DNA of 64,000 bases from an uncultured Maribacter sp. (GCA_947504045.1 CANNFY010000003.1:248001-312000); one strand, 5' to 3'. Numbered from the stretch's first letter, positions 42,553 to 53,084 are shown. Made by a program: numbers and translations. The notes: generated from the letters alone by a model not told the origin.

Positions 42553-45327
42553 ATGAATATTTACAAAGATTACATAGCTGAGATAGAAGAAAGAAAAGGA
42601 CAAGGACTTCATCCAAAACCTATTGATGGTGCAGATTTACTAAAAGCAATTATTGAACAAATTAAAGATGTAGATAATGAGTATAGAGAAGACTCTCTTA
42701 ACTTTTTCATCTATAATGTTTTACCAGGAACAACAAGTGCTGCAGTGGTAAAAGCAGCTTTTCTAAAAGAAATTATTTTAGGAGAAACTGTACTTAAAGA
42801 AATAACACCAGCTTTTGCATTTGAGCAATTATCTCATATGAAAGGAGGACCTTCTGTAAAGGCTTTGTTAGACCTTACGTTAGGAGAAGATAAAGATATA
42901 GCATTAGAGGCTGCTAAAGTTTTAAAAACGCAAGTGTTTTTATATGAAGCAGACACAGACCGTTTAGAAGAAGCTTATAAAAACGGTAACGAAATAGCAA
43001 AAGATATAATTGAAAGTTACGCACAAGCCGAATTTTTTACAAAACTTCCAGAAATAGAAGAAGAAATTGAGGTGGTAACATATATTGCAGGTGTTGGAGA
43101 TATTTCTACAGATTTACTTTCTCCTGGTGGTGATGCACACTCACGTTCTGATCGTGAACTACATGGACAATGTATTTTTGAGCATAACAAAGAAATGCAA
43201 AAAGAAGTTTTAGCATTAAAAGAAAAACACCCAGATAAACGTGTAATGTTAATTGCAGAAAAAGGAACTATGGGAGTTGGTTCTTCTAGAATGTCTGGTG
43301 TTAATAACGTAGCATTATGGACCGGTATTTCCTCTAGTCCTTATGTTCCTTTTATAAACATTGCTCCAGTAATTGCTGGTACAAATGGTATTGCTCCAAT
43401 TTTCTTAACAACTGTAGGTGTAACTGGTGGTATTGGTTTAGATCTTAAGAACTGGGTACAACAAAAAGATGAAAATGGAAACACTATAGTTGATAAAGAT
43501 GGTGAACCTGTATTAAAACAAATGTACTCTGTAGCAACAGGTACAGTATTAACAATTAATACAAAAGAGAAAAAATTATATAGCGGAAATGTAGAACTAA
43601 AAGATATATCTGCAGCTTTTACTCCTCAAAAAATGGAGTTTATGAAAGCAGGAGGTTCTTATGCTGTAGTTTTTGGTAAAAAATTACAAACTTTTGCTTG
43701 TAAAGTTTTAGGTATAGATGTACCTCAAGTTTACGCACCTTCAAAAGAAGTTTCTATAGAAGGGCAAGGGTTAACTGCCGTGGAGAAAATATTTAATAAA
43801 AATGCAGTTGGTACTTCAGGAGCTACACTTCATGCAGGTTCATATGTGCGTGCAGAAGTAAATATTGTAGGTTCTCAAGATACAACTGGTTTAATGACCT
43901 CTCAAGAATTAGAAATGATGGCTGCAACAGTTATCTCTCCAATTGTTGATGGTGCATACCAATCTGGTTGCCATACCGCATCTGTTTGGGATGACAAGTC
44001 AAAGGCTAACATCCCAAGATTAATGAAATTTATGAACGACTTTGGTTTAATTACTGGTCGTGATCCAAAAGGCGTATATTTTCCAATGACAGATGTTATC
44101 CACAAAGTATTAAATGATATTACAGTAGGAGACTGGGATATTATTATTGGTGGAGATTCACACACACGTATGTCTAAAGGAGTTGCATTTGGTGCAGATT
44201 CAGGAACAGTAGCCTTAGCATTAGCAACAGGTGAGGCTTCTATGCCAATTCCAGAATCTGTTAAAGTAACTTTTAAAGGAGAAATGAAATCGTATATGGA
44301 TTTCCGTGATGTTGTACATGCTACGCAACAACAAATGCTTAAGCAATTTGGTGGCGAAAATGTTTTTCAAGGTCGTGTTATAGAAGTGCATATAGGAACA
44401 TTAACAGCGGATCAAGCCTTTACTTTTACAGATTGGACGGCAGAAATGAAAGCAAAAGCATCTATCTGTATTTCCGAAGATGAAACTTTAATAGAATCTT
44501 TAGAAATTGCTAAAGGTCGTATCCAAATCATGATTGATAAGGGTATGGATAATACAAAACAAGTACTAAAAGGTCTTGTTGAAAAAGCAGAAAATAGAAT
44601 TACGGAACTTAAAACAGGTATTAAACCATCTTTAAGACCGGATGCTAATGCTAAATACCACGCAGAAGTACTTATTGATCTAGATGAGATTGCGGAACCA
44701 ATGATAGCTGATCCAGATGTAAATAACGAAGATGTTTCTAAGCGTTATACACACGATACTATTAGACCGTTATCTTACTACGGTGGAACTAAAAAAGTAG
44801 ATTTAGGTTTTGTGGGATCTTGTATGGTTCATAAAGGAGATATGAAGATTTTAGCGCAAATGCTTAAAAACATTGAAGCACAAAAAGGTGAAGTTGTATT
44901 TAACGCACCATTGGTAGTAGCGCCTCCAACATATAATATTGTTGATGAATTAAAAGAAGAAGGAGATTGGGAAGTGCTTCAAAAATATTCAGGTTTTGAA
45001 TTTGATGATAGCGCTCCTAAAGGATTAGCACGTACTAAATATGAAAATATGTTATACTTAGAGCGTCCGGGTTGTAACCTTTGTATGGGTAACCAAGAAA
45101 AAGCAGAACCAGGTGATACGGTAATGGCAACATCTACACGTTTATTCCAGGGTAGAGTAGTAAAAGATTCTGGAGAGAAAAAAGGAGAATCATTACTATC
45201 TTCAACTCCTGTAGTTGTACTATCTACAATTTTAGGAAGAACACCAACAATGGCAGAATACGAAGCAGCTGTAGATGGTATTGTTTTAACTAAGTTTAAG
45301 CCATCTACAAAACAATTAGTTAGGTAA
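42553..45327 (+). CDS. acnB: Aconitate hydratase B / 2-methylisocitrate dehydratase
   Basis: 924 residues, with the AcnB order of an N-terminal HEAT-like region (about 1-160) and swivel domain (about 165-400) ahead of the catalytic core. Cluster and active-site blocks include GVGSSRMSGVNN, GGDSHTRMSKGVAFGADSG, GFVGSCMVHKGDM and RPGCNLCMGNQE, the last two holding the 4Fe-4S cysteines. It interconverts citrate and isocitrate in the TCA cycle and can act on 2-methylisocitrate. A terminator follows at 45350-45384. Confidence 0.97.
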   Translation: MNIYKDYIAEIEERKGQGLHPKPIDGADLLKAIIEQIKDVDNEYREDSLNFFIYNVLPGTTSAAVVKAAFLKEIILGETVLKEITPAFAFEQLSHMKGGPSVKALLDLTLGEDKDIALEAAKVLKTQVFLYEADTDRLEEAYKNGNEIAKDIIESYAQAEFFTKLPEIEEEIEVVTYIAGVGDISTDLLSPGGDAHSRSDRELHGQCIFEHNKEMQKEVLALKEKHPDKRVMLIAEKGTMGVGSSRMSGVNNVALWTGISSSPYVPFINIAPVIAGTNGIAPIFLTTVGVTGGIGLDLKNWVQQKDENGNTIVDKDGEPVLKQMYSVATGTVLTINTKEKKLYSGNVELKDISAAFTPQKMEFMKAGGSYAVVFGKKLQTFACKVLGIDVPQVYAPSKEVSIEGQGLTAVEKIFNKNAVGTSGATLHAGSYVRAEVNIVGSQDTTGLMTSQELEMMAATVISPIVDGAYQSGCHTASVWDDKSKANIPRLMKFMNDFGLITGRDPKGVYFPMTDVIHKVLNDITVGDWDIIIGGDSHTRMSKGVAFGADSGTVALALATGEASMPIPESVKVTFKGEMKSYMDFRDVVHATQQQMLKQFGGENVFQGRVIEVHIGTLTADQAFTFTDWTAEMKAKASICISEDETLIESLEIAKGRIQIMIDKGMDNTKQVLKGLVEKAENRITELKTGIKPSLRPDANAKYHAEVLIDLDEIAEPMIADPDVNNEDVSKRYTHDTIRPLSYYGGTKKVDLGFVGSCMVHKGDMKILAQMLKNIEAQKGEVVFNAPLVVAPPTYNIVDELKEEGDWEVLQKYSGFEFDDSAPKGLARTKYENMLYLERPGCNLCMGNQEKAEPGDTVMATSTRLFQGRVVKDSGEKKGESLLSSTPVVVLSTILGRTPTMAEYEAAVDGIVLTKFKPSTKQLVR

Positions 45328-45349
45328 GAATCAATATTTTCAAATAATA

Positions 45350-45384
45350 AAAAAAATCCCGGGTCTAAGTCTCGGGATTTTTTT
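45350..45384 (+). terminator. Terminator between acnB and acnA
   Basis: AAAAAAATCCCG (45350-45361) / CGGGATTTTTTT (45373-45384), a 12-bp stem with an 11-nt loop and flanking A and T runs. It starts 23 bp after the acnB stop and shows the two aconitases are separately terminated. Confidence 0.9.
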
Positions 45385-45470
45385 TGTGCCTATAATCTAC
45401 AATACCTTTCTAAAAAATCATCTTTATTTTTTGTATCTTAGAGTACTTTAAACTGATAAAAAGAAATCTT

Positions 45471-47744
45471 ATGGCATTTGATATTGATATGATTAAAAAT
45501 GTTTACTCTCATATGGCAGAACGAGTAGATGCTGCAAAAAAAGTAGTGGGTAAACCTTTAACTTTATCTGAGAAAATTTTATACTCTCATTTATGGGATG
45601 GTAATGCTAATAAGCCATTTGTTAGAGGTAAAGATTATGTAGACTTTGCACCAGATCGTATTGCATGTCAAGATGCAACAGCACAAATGGCACTATTGCA
45701 ATTTATGCAAGCGGGTAAATCTAAAGTTGCAGTACCAACAACTGTGCATTGTGATCATTTAATACAAGCAAAAGAAGGAGCGGCTAAAGATCTAAAATTT
45801 GCAAATAAGACAAGTGCAGAAGTATTTGATTTTTTGTCTTCTGTATCTAATAAATATGGTATTGGTTTTTGGAAACCAGGAGCAGGTATTATTCATCAAG
45901 TAGTATTAGAAAACTATGCTTTTCCTGGAGGAATGATGATTGGAACAGATTCTCATACTGTAAATGCAGGTGGCTTAGGAATGGTAGCTATTGGTGTTGG
46001 TGGTGCAGATGCTGTAGATGTTATGGCAGGAATGCCTTGGGAACTTAAATTTCCTAAACTAATTGGAGTTAAATTAACTGGTAAATTATCGGGTTGGTCT
46101 GCTCCTAAAGATGTTATATTAAAAGTAGCAGGTATATTAACTGTTAAAGGCGGTACCGGCGCTATTGTAGAATATTTTGGCGAAGGGGCAAAATCTATGT
46201 CTTGTACAGGAAAAGGAACTATCTGTAATATGGGGGCAGAAATAGGTGCAACAACATCAACTTTTGGTTATGATGCTTCTATGGAACGTTATTTAAGAGC
46301 TACAGATCGTAACGATGTTGCTGATGCGGCAAATACAGTAAAAGACTATTTAACAGGAGACGATGAAGTTTACGAAAATCCAGAAATGTATTTTGACCAA
46401 GTAATAGAAATTAATTTAGATGAATTAAAACCACATGTAAACGGACCTTTTTCTCCAGACTTGGCAACAGTTGCAGGGGCAGATGTTACCAAAAAAGCAA
46501 CAGAAAATGATTGGCCTTTGCAAGTAGAGTGGGGGTTAATAGGCTCTTGTACCAATTCATCTTATGAAGATCTATCTAGAGCGGCATCAATAGCAAAACA
46601 AGCTGTGGATAAAGGAATAGAAACTAAAGCAGAATTTGGAATTAATCCAGGATCAGAGCAAGTACGTTATACCGCAGATAGAGATGGCCTTTTAGGTACT
46701 TTTGAAGATTTGGGCGCTAAAATATTTACAAATGCTTGTGGACCATGTATTGGACAATGGGCGCGTTATTCGGACCCTAAAAATGCTCCAAAAAACTCTA
46801 TAATTCATTCTTTTAATAGAAACTTTGCAAAACGTGCAGATGGTAACCCAAATACACATGCATTTGTAGCTTCACCTGAGTTGGTAGCTGCAATTACTAT
46901 TTCTGGCCGATTAGATTTTGATCCTACTAAGGATACGTTACTAAATAAGAATGGTGAAGAAGTAATGTTTGATGAACCTACTGGAGACGAATTACCAAAT
47001 AAAGGTTTTGCTGTAGAAGATGCAGGTTTTGTTGCTCCTATGGAAGATGGTTCTGGTGTAACGGTTAGTGTTTCAGAAACTTCGGAAAGATTACAATTAT
47101 TAACTCCTTTTGTTCCATTAGGATCAGAAATAAAAAATGCGAAATTATTAATTAAAGCTTTTGGTAAATGTACCACAGATCATATTTCTATGGCAGGGCC
47201 CTGGTTGCGTTTTCGTGGACATTTAGACAATATATCAAACAATTGTTTAATAGGAGCTGTTAATGCATTTAATAAAAAAACAGATACAGTTAAAAACCAA
47301 TTAACGGGTGAGTATGGCCCGGTACCTGCTACTGCAAGAGCGTATAAAGCTGCAGGCGTATTATCTATTGTGGTTGGTGATCATAATTATGGTGAGGGAT
47401 CTTCACGGGAGCATGCAGCAATGGAACCTCGTCATTTAGGAGTTGCAGCTGTAATTGTAAAATCTTTTGCACGTATACATGAGACCAACCTTAAGAAGCA
47501 AGGAATGTTAGGGTTAACTTTTGATAATGAAGCAGATTATGATTTAATACAAGAAGACGATACATTTACTTTTTCGGACCTAGCAGATTTTGCACCAGGA
47601 AAACAATTAACCCTTGAGGTTTCTCATGCAGATGGTACTTCAGATGTTATTAAATTAAACCATACCTACAATCAACCTCAAATTGAATGGTATAATGAGG
47701 GTTCTGCATTAAACTTAATAAAAAAGGAAAATGCAGCTATTTAA
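45471..47744 (+). CDS. Aconitate hydratase (mitochondrial/AcnA-type)
   Basis: 757 residues without the AcnB HEAT-like domain. Active-site blocks: [34 protein letters not shown] and [15 protein letters not shown] (4Fe-4S cysteines), plus the C-terminal swivel with [12 protein letters not shown] and [16 protein letters not shown]. It catalyses citrate to isocitrate. The length and the FDPTKDTL pattern resemble the eukaryotic mitochondrial aconitase branch. Tandem with acnB but in its own transcription unit, so the two may be used under different oxygen or iron conditions. Confidence 0.95.
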   Translation: MAFDIDMIKNVYSHMAERVDAAKKVVGKPLTLSEKILYSHLWDGNANKPFVRGKDYVDFAPDRIACQDATAQMALLQFMQAGKSKVAVPTTVHCDHLIQAKEGAAKDLKFANKTSAEVFDFLSSVSNKYGIGFWKPGAGIIHQVVLENYAFPGGMMIGTDSHTVNAGGLGMVAIGVGGADAVDVMAGMPWELKFPKLIGVKLTGKLSGWSAPKDVILKVAGILTVKGGTGAIVEYFGEGAKSMSCTGKGTICNMGAEIGATTSTFGYDASMERYLRATDRNDVADAANTVKDYLTGDDEVYENPEMYFDQVIEINLDELKPHVNGPFSPDLATVAGADVTKKATENDWPLQVEWGLIGSCTNSSYEDLSRAASIAKQAVDKGIETKAEFGINPGSEQVRYTADRDGLLGTFEDLGAKIFTNACGPCIGQWARYSDPKNAPKNSIIHSFNRNFAKRADGNPNTHAFVASPELVAAITISGRLDFDPTKDTLLNKNGEEVMFDEPTGDELPNKGFAVEDAGFVAPMEDGSGVTVSVSETSERLQLLTPFVPLGSEIKNAKLLIKAFGKCTTDHISMAGPWLRFRGHLDNISNNCLIGAVNAFNKKTDTVKNQLTGEYGPVPATARAYKAAGVLSIVVGDHNYGEGSSREHAAMEPRHLGVAAVIVKSFARIHETNLKKQGMLGLTFDNEADYDLIQEDDTFTFSDLADFAPGKQLTLEVSHADGTSDVIKLNHTYNQPQIEWYNEGSALNLIKKENAAI

Positions 47745-47765
47745 TAGCTAGAGCTAAATAATTAT

Positions 47766-47797
47766 AAAAAACTCCTGATATTCCTCAGGAGTTTTTT
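47766..47797 (+). terminator. Terminator after the second aconitase gene
   Basis: AAAAAACTCCTGA (47766-47778) / TCAGGAGTTTTTT (47785-47797): a perfect 13-bp stem with a 6-nt loop. It starts 22 bp after the aconitase stop and 27 bp before the next start. Confidence 0.92.
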
Positions 47798-47823
47798 AGT
47801 TTTGAATCACTTTTTTAAATTTT

Positions 47824-48378
47824 ATGACAAAAAAAACAGTACTAAATATTTTACTAATAGCTCTTGTAGCATCATTTTTTATTACGCCTTTAGGTTATTA
47901 TGGTAAAGTATGGTTAAATAGATTGTTTGCAGGAACCCCTGCTATTATACAGCCTGATAATAGAGTGCAAATTAAAGACTATGACTGGGAGCTAAAAAAT
48001 GCTACATGGGAGCGTTTTAGCTTTAATAAATCAAAAGGAAAAGTAGTTTTTATAAATTTTTGGGCTTCATGGAGATTGCCATGTGCTGCGGAATTACAAG
48101 AAATTCAAGAAGTGTATAATACATATAATAAAGACGTAGATTTTTATATAATTACAAATGAAGAAAGAGCTCCTGTAGAAGAGTTTATGAAGGAAAATAA
48201 ATTTACATTTCCTGTTACCTATTTAATTATTGGAGGAAAATCTCCTTTAGATATTTTAGAACCACCAGCATCTTATATATTAAATAAAAAAGGAGAAATT
48301 GTGGTTAAAGAGTTAGACATTGCAGATTGGGACAATACTACTATATCTGCCTTACTGGATAATCTAATTAAAGAATAA
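47824..48378 (+). CDS. TlpA-like thioredoxin-fold protein with degenerate CxxC
   Basis: 184 residues: N-terminal membrane anchor (about 6-24) and a periplasmic thioredoxin fold (about 50-184). The redox site is INFWASWRLPCAAEL: the first Cys of the usual WCxPC is Arg, leaving a single Cys. It therefore cannot form the normal disulfide. The cis-Pro region (ILEPPASYILNKKGEI) is kept. The paralogue 1 bp downstream has an intact site. It may act as a single-Cys partner, a chaperone or a decaying copy. Confidence 0.85.
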   Translation: MTKKTVLNILLIALVASFFITPLGYYGKVWLNRLFAGTPAIIQPDNRVQIKDYDWELKNATWERFSFNKSKGKVVFINFWASWRLPCAAELQEIQEVYNTYNKDVDFYIITNEERAPVEEFMKENKFTFPVTYLIIGGKSPLDILEPPASYILNKKGEIVVKELDIADWDNTTISALLDNLIKE

Positions 48379-48379
48379 A

Positions 48380-48937
48380 ATGCAATTAAATAAGAAACGG
48401 ATAAGTAACTTACTACTTGTTCTTTTTTTAGGTATTTTATTTTTTACTCCTATAGGTTTTCCAATAAAAGTTTTTGTAAATAAATTAATTTCTTTTAGTC
48501 CAACTATAAGAAGTAAAGAGCAGCAAAATAAATTAGTAAATTACGATTGGCAATTACAAAGTTCTAATGGTATTAAGCTTAATTTGAGTTCTGTAAAAGG
48601 AAAAGTTGTTTTTATTAATACCTGGGCAACTTGGTGTCCTCCTTGTGTTGCTGAAATGCCAAGTATTCAAGAATTATATTCTTTATACAACGAAGAAGTT
48701 GTTTTTTTAAGTATAGCGCAAGACAATTCTAACAGAGTAAATGCGTATATGAAAGAAAATAATTTTACATTTCCTGTTTATTACCAAGTTTCTAAAATTC
48801 CTAAAGAACTAGATTTTAATAAAATACCAACAAGTTTTATCTTAGATAAAGAAGGTAATATTGTGGTAGAAAAGACTGGCGCAGCAGATTGGAATAGTAA
48901 TAAAACAAAAGAAATATTAAATAAATTAGTACAATAA
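48380..48937 (+). CDS. TlpA-like thioredoxin-family protein, intact CxxC
   Basis: 185 residues. N-terminal anchor (about 9-27), then a thioredoxin fold with INTWATWCPPCVAEMPSIQ (WCPPC active site) and FNKIPTSFILDKEGNIVV (cis-Pro loop). Such membrane-tethered thioredoxins reduce or isomerise disulfides in the periplasm, often for cytochrome c maturation. It begins 1 bp after the upstream paralogue and is similar to it along its length (both end the anchor with GKVWLNRLF- or IKVFVNKLI-like segments), so the pair is a tandem duplication. Confidence 0.88.
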   Translation: MQLNKKRISNLLLVLFLGILFFTPIGFPIKVFVNKLISFSPTIRSKEQQNKLVNYDWQLQSSNGIKLNLSSVKGKVVFINTWATWCPPCVAEMPSIQELYSLYNEEVVFLSIAQDNSNRVNAYMKENNFTFPVYYQVSKIPKELDFNKIPTSFILDKEGNIVVEKTGAADWNSNKTKEILNKLVQ

Positions 48938-48982
48938 AAAGGGCATTAAATATTGTAAAATTCTAATTATTTATAATTAAAG

Positions 48983-49066
48983 TGCCCACGACTGGAGTCG
49001 AACCAGCACGTCCATAAGAACACTACCCCCTCAAGGTAGCACGTCTACCAATTCCGCCACGTGGGC
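48983..49066 (-). tRNA. tRNA-Leu (GAG anticodon)
   Basis: 84 nt on the minus strand. The acceptor stem is GCCCACG pairing with CGTGGGC, with an A discriminator at 48983. The D-loop has GGTAGAC, the anticodon loop is TTGAGGG (anticodon GAG, reading CUC/CUU), there is a long class II variable arm, and the T-arm contains GGTTCGACTCC. CCA is not encoded. It stands alone between the thioredoxin pair and the LacI gene. Confidence 0.95.
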
Positions 49067-49157
49067 TTAATTATAATGCGCAAAGATAAAAAGCTAACTT
49101 GTATCATAAGCTAATTATTCTATATATTTTAAAGTTTATAGAAAGTGCTTTGTTTTG

Positions 49158-50189
49158 TTACGAAGTAGTTAGGTTTTCTTTTATGATTATTTCAATTGGA
49201 ATATTTTGATTTAGATTGGTGTTATCTTCTTTTACAATGCGATTAAAAATTTTTTTCACTGCTAAATACCCTTGTAATTCTGGTTTTTGATTAATTAGAA
49301 AATTAATTTCACCACTTTTAAGATAGGCTATGTTTTCTTTGTTCAAATCAAAACCAACAATAAAAACATTCTTAATTTGATGTTTTTTTAATTCATTTAT
49401 CACAATGTGAGATTTAGAATTTGTAATAAATATACCTTTTGGTTTGGGGCTTTTAAACCACTCTAATAAATTATCAGGAATTGTAAAACTCGTATCTAAA
49501 AAGAAAGAGTTAGAGTTAATTTGCCCTTTATATTTTGTTTCTTTTATAAACGTTATAAAGCCAGTTTCTCTTTGTAAATTATTAACATGAACCCCTTGGT
49601 CGTTTCTTTTGTTGATTATTAAATAATTAGCCGTATTTCCTAGTAAACCATGTAATAATTTGCCAGCAACCTTGCCAGCTTGTTCCGAATTTTGTCTAAT
49701 AAAAAAAGCATTTTTATCTAAAGAAATTTCAGTGTCTAGAAAAATAATAGGAAGTTCTCTTTTTGAAGCCTTAGATAAAAGATTATTACTTTCTTCTTTA
49801 AAAAAAGCAACGGTTATTATAGCGTTGTAATCTAATTTAAATATTTCTTCAGATTTTGATTTAAAGGTGTTAGAATCAGAAAAATCAAAGTAATCTGCAA
49901 GCACCCCTAATTCTTTTAACTCTAGTAAAGCTTTTGTAATTCCTTCTTTAGGAAGCTTCCAATAATTCCACCGGTCTTTAGTTTTTGGTAATAAAACAGC
50001 AATTTTTATTTTTTTACTAGAAGCTAGTTTTAATCTACTAGCAGTAGTGTTTTTAGTATAGCCAACTTCTTTTATAATTTTAAGAACTTTTATTTCTGTT
50101 TTTTTAGAAACTCCGGGGCGTTTGTGTATAACTCTATCTACAGTTCCGATAGATACATTGGCTAGTTCTGCAATCTGTTTTATCCCCAT
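49158..50189 (-). CDS. LacI-family transcriptional regulator
   Basis: 343 residues: N-terminal LacI helix-turn-helix (KQIAELANVSIGTVDRVIH, about 4-22, with hinge TASRLKLASSKK) and a periplasmic-binding-protein-like sensor domain (about 60-335; IAVLLPKTKDRWNY, IFLDTEISLDKNAF, VFIVGFDLNKENIAYL). It binds a sugar or sugar acid and releases an operator. It is divergent from fucP across about 140 bp, so it most likely controls uptake of the sugar used by the neighbouring catabolic genes. Confidence 0.9.
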   Translation of the reverse strand: MGIKQIAELANVSIGTVDRVIHKRPGVSKKTEIKVLKIIKEVGYTKNTTASRLKLASSKKIKIAVLLPKTKDRWNYWKLPKEGITKALLELKELGVLADYFDFSDSNTFKSKSEEIFKLDYNAIITVAFFKEESNNLLSKASKRELPIIFLDTEISLDKNAFFIRQNSEQAGKVAGKLLHGLLGNTANYLIINKRNDQGVHVNNLQRETGFITFIKETKYKGQINSNSFFLDTSFTIPDNLLEWFKSPKPKGIFITNSKSHIVINELKKHQIKNVFIVGFDLNKENIAYLKSGEINFLINQKPELQGYLAVKKIFNRIVKEDNTNLNQNIPIEIIIKENLTTS

Positions 50190-50329
50190 TATTTTGTTTA
50201 AAAATTAAGAAAATAGGTTTGTAAAAATAGTATAAAAAAGTTTTCGTAAATAAATGAATTAATTAAAAGTAATAACTTAAATCTATTAAATTAATAATTA
50301 TATTACGTGGAATTTATGAATTTAAAAAT

Positions 50330-51682
50330 ATGGAAAAGACTAATAAACCAAAAGTTGTATCTAAACAATTTTTAATACCTTTTATTTTAATCACTTCTTT
50401 GTTTGCATTGTGGGGGTTTGCTAACGCTGTTACCGATCCAATGGTTAATGCTTTTAAAAAAGTTTTAGAGCTTTCTAATACAAAAGCATCATTAGTACAA
50501 ATGGCATTTTATGGTGGTTATTTTTGTATGGCACTGCCAGCAGCAATGTTTATGAGAAAGTATTCTTATAAAGTAGGTATATTAATTGGTTTAGCATTAT
50601 TTGCAACAGGAGCTTTGTTATTTTATCCTGCAGCAATTACAGAACAGTTTGGTTTCTTTTGTCTAGGATTATATATACTTACTTTTGGTTTAGCTTTTTT
50701 AGAAACAGCCGCAAACCCTTATGCTTTAGCAATGGGAGCAAAAGAAACAGCTACCCAAAGATTAAATTTGGCACAAGCATTTAATCCAGTGGGTTTAATA
50801 GCGGGTATTGTTATTGCAAAAGTTTTTGTTGCAGAAAAATTACAATCCGATAATATTACAGATTTTGCGGCTTTAGATAGTGTAAAACGAGCTGCAATAA
50901 GAGCTGCAGATTTAGCAGTAATACGTGATCCATATGTAATTTTGGGATTGGTTTTAATTGGTTTTTTTGTGTTGTTTTTAGTTAGTAAAATGCCACAAAA
51001 CTCTACAGAAGGAGACATGCCGAGTATTAATGAAACCTTTAAAATATTATTTGAAAATAAAAAATATGCCTTTGGTGTACTTGCACAAATTTTATATGTA
51101 GGAGCTCAAATTATGTGTTGGACCTATATTTACCAATATGTTGAAGGGTTAGAAGGCTTAGGGGTATTTACAGAAAGTTCAGTTACTATATTTGGTTACG
51201 AAACCGTTAAAGATGGTTTTTATTATCAAATTATTGCATTTATATTATTTGTGGTTGGTAGAGCTATTGGTACTGCTATGCTTAGGTATTTTAGCCCTGG
51301 TAAATTATTAAAAGGATTTGCTTTATTAGCGCTTACTTTTGTTTTAGGAACTATTTTTATTCAAAGTATGTTTGGGTTATATTGTTTGGTTGCAGTGTCA
51401 TTTTGTATGTCTTTAATGTTTCCTACAATTTATGGTATTGCCTTAGGAGATTTAACCGAAGAGCAATCTAAAGTAGGATCTGCAGGTTTAATTATGGCAA
51501 TTGTTGGAGGGGCGCTAATGCCGCCTTTACAAGGTATGATTATTGATGCTGGAGGTAATGCGGTAAACGATGTAACTATTTTAGGGGTGCCAGAAGTTAA
51601 CTTTTCTTTTATATTACCTCTCTTATGTTTTCTTTATATAGCCTTTTACGGTTGGCGAGTACATACTAAATTAACAACATAA
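50330..51682 (+). CDS. fucP: L-fucose:H+ symporter-type MFS permease
   Basis: 450 residues, 12 membrane helices, FucP family. Landmarks are LFALWGFANAVTDPMVNAF (about 19-37), FYGGYFCMALPAAMFMRKYS, FGLAFLETAANPYALAMG (about 121-138) and SLMFPTIYGIALGDL. It imports L-fucose, or in related proteins glucose or galactose, with protons. Genes for a complete lower oxidative fucose route lie just downstream on the other strand, which supports fucose as substrate. The start codon at 50330 is followed by a hydrophilic cytoplasmic leader of about 14 residues. Confidence 0.9.
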   Translation: MEKTNKPKVVSKQFLIPFILITSLFALWGFANAVTDPMVNAFKKVLELSNTKASLVQMAFYGGYFCMALPAAMFMRKYSYKVGILIGLALFATGALLFYPAAITEQFGFFCLGLYILTFGLAFLETAANPYALAMGAKETATQRLNLAQAFNPVGLIAGIVIAKVFVAEKLQSDNITDFAALDSVKRAAIRAADLAVIRDPYVILGLVLIGFFVLFLVSKMPQNSTEGDMPSINETFKILFENKKYAFGVLAQILYVGAQIMCWTYIYQYVEGLEGLGVFTESSVTIFGYETVKDGFYYQIIAFILFVVGRAIGTAMLRYFSPGKLLKGFALLALTFVLGTIFIQSMFGLYCLVAVSFCMSLMFPTIYGIALGDLTEEQSKVGSAGLIMAIVGGALMPPLQGMIIDAGGNAVNDVTILGVPEVNFSFILPLLCFLYIAFYGWRVHTKLTT

Positions 51683-51700
51683 AGTTAGCGCTTATAGTAA

Positions 51701-51735
51701 CTAAAAAACCACCATTTAAAATGGTGGTTTTTTAG
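51701..51735. terminator. Bidirectional terminator between fucP and the lactate dehydrogenase gene
   Basis: A perfect 17-bp inverted repeat around position 51718: the left arm starts CTAAAAAACCACCAT and the right arm ends ATGGTGGTTTTTTAG. Both strands end in T-runs, so it can stop both convergent transcripts. Confidence 0.92.
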
Positions 51736-51754
51736 TTTTTAAAAGGGATTAGTT

Positions 51755-52906
51755 TTACTTTATAATTTTATGCTTTGGTAAATCGGCAACACTTTCGCAA
51801 CATAATTGTTCCATAACCTGTTGTAGTTGCTTTCTAAGAATAGATATTGTGTGATTTCCGCCTTCTTTTCCTAATGCAGCAACACCATACATAAATGATC
51901 TTCCTAAAAAAGAAAATTCTGATCCAGAAGCTAAAGAACATGCAATATCTGACCCATTACGAATACCGCTATCCATCATAATAGAAATTTGGTCTTTGTA
52001 TTTTTTAGCTATTTGTTCTAGTGGTTTAATTGTAGATTCTCCGGAGTCTAATTGTCTACCACCATGATTAGATACAATAATACCATCTAAACCTAAATTA
52101 ATTGCTTTTTGTGTATCCTCTTCACTTGCTATGCCTTTAATTACAAGTTTTCCTTTCCATTTATCTCTTATAGGCTTAATTCTTTCTTCATTAAGTCTGC
52201 CACTAAATGTTTTATCCATGAACATTCCTAAATGTTTAAGATTTAAGTTTTTAGGCATGTATGGTTTTAGGGTTTTAAATTCTGGTTGACCCGCAAAAAG
52301 TGTTTCTAAAGCCCACCTAGGTTTAGACATTATTTGTAACATATTCTGTACGGTCATTTTTGGAGGCATAGATAAACCATTTATAATCTCTTTAGATCTA
52401 TAGCCAAATGTAGGAACATCTGATAAAATAACTAAAACAGGATATTCTGCGTCTGCAGCTCTTTGTATTAAACTATCTCTTAATTCTGGTTCTCTAGGGT
52501 GGTAAAGTTGAAACCATGCGTTACCTTGAGCAATATCTCCAATGGTTTCTATATCTGCAGTTGCAACAGTACTTAGTATATATGGTATATTATAGTCATA
52601 AGCTGCTTTGGCTAAAATTTCGGAAGCTTTTGGCCACATTAAACCTTGTAAACCAATAGGAGATATACCAAAAGGAGCATTGTATTCTTTTCCAAATAAA
52701 TTGGTTTTCATAGATATACCTTTGTAATCTCTTAAGTAATAAGGTTTAAGTTGAACATCTCTTATCTCCTTTGTATTTCTGTGTAAGTTTATTTCTGCGT
52801 TGCATCCACCATCTAAATATTCAAAAGCAAATTTTGGAATTCTTTTTTTTGCTTTATCTCTTAAATAAGGGATATCTGGATATTTAGAATTAATTTTTTC
52901 TTCCAT
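51755..52906 (-). CDS. FMN-dependent alpha-hydroxy-acid dehydrogenase (L-lactate dehydrogenase type)
   Basis: 383 residues of TIM-barrel flavoprotein. Landmarks: APFGISPIGLQGLMWPKASE (FMN pocket), YILSTVATADIETIG, WFQLYHP, VIKGIASEEDTQKAINLG with the catalytic Lys, and VSNHGGRQLDSGE with the catalytic His and Arg. It oxidises L-2-hydroxy acids, most likely L-lactate to pyruvate. In this cluster L-lactate is the expected product of fucose breakdown by the FAH hydrolase upstream. A terminator precedes it, so it is its own unit. Confidence 0.88.
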   Translation of the reverse strand: MEEKINSKYPDIPYLRDKAKKRIPKFAFEYLDGGCNAEINLHRNTKEIRDVQLKPYYLRDYKGISMKTNLFGKEYNAPFGISPIGLQGLMWPKASEILAKAAYDYNIPYILSTVATADIETIGDIAQGNAWFQLYHPREPELRDSLIQRAADAEYPVLVILSDVPTFGYRSKEIINGLSMPPKMTVQNMLQIMSKPRWALETLFAGQPEFKTLKPYMPKNLNLKHLGMFMDKTFSGRLNEERIKPIRDKWKGKLVIKGIASEEDTQKAINLGLDGIIVSNHGGRQLDSGESTIKPLEQIAKKYKDQISIMMDSGIRNGSDIACSLASGSEFSFLGRSFMYGVAALGKEGGNHTISILRKQLQQVMEQLCCESVADLPKHKIIK

Positions 52907-53084
52907 GGTTTACATTGTATTTATTCGTTATTAGAATAAGAGTAGATATTATCTTAAAGATGATGTTTCAAATGTATTTTAAAAAGATACTTAGGTCTTC
53001 CTAAAATTTGATTATAAATGATGCTTATTTTGCTTTAATTAGATGTTTGGGTCTTTTGTTAGCAATTATTAAATTACAAAAATA

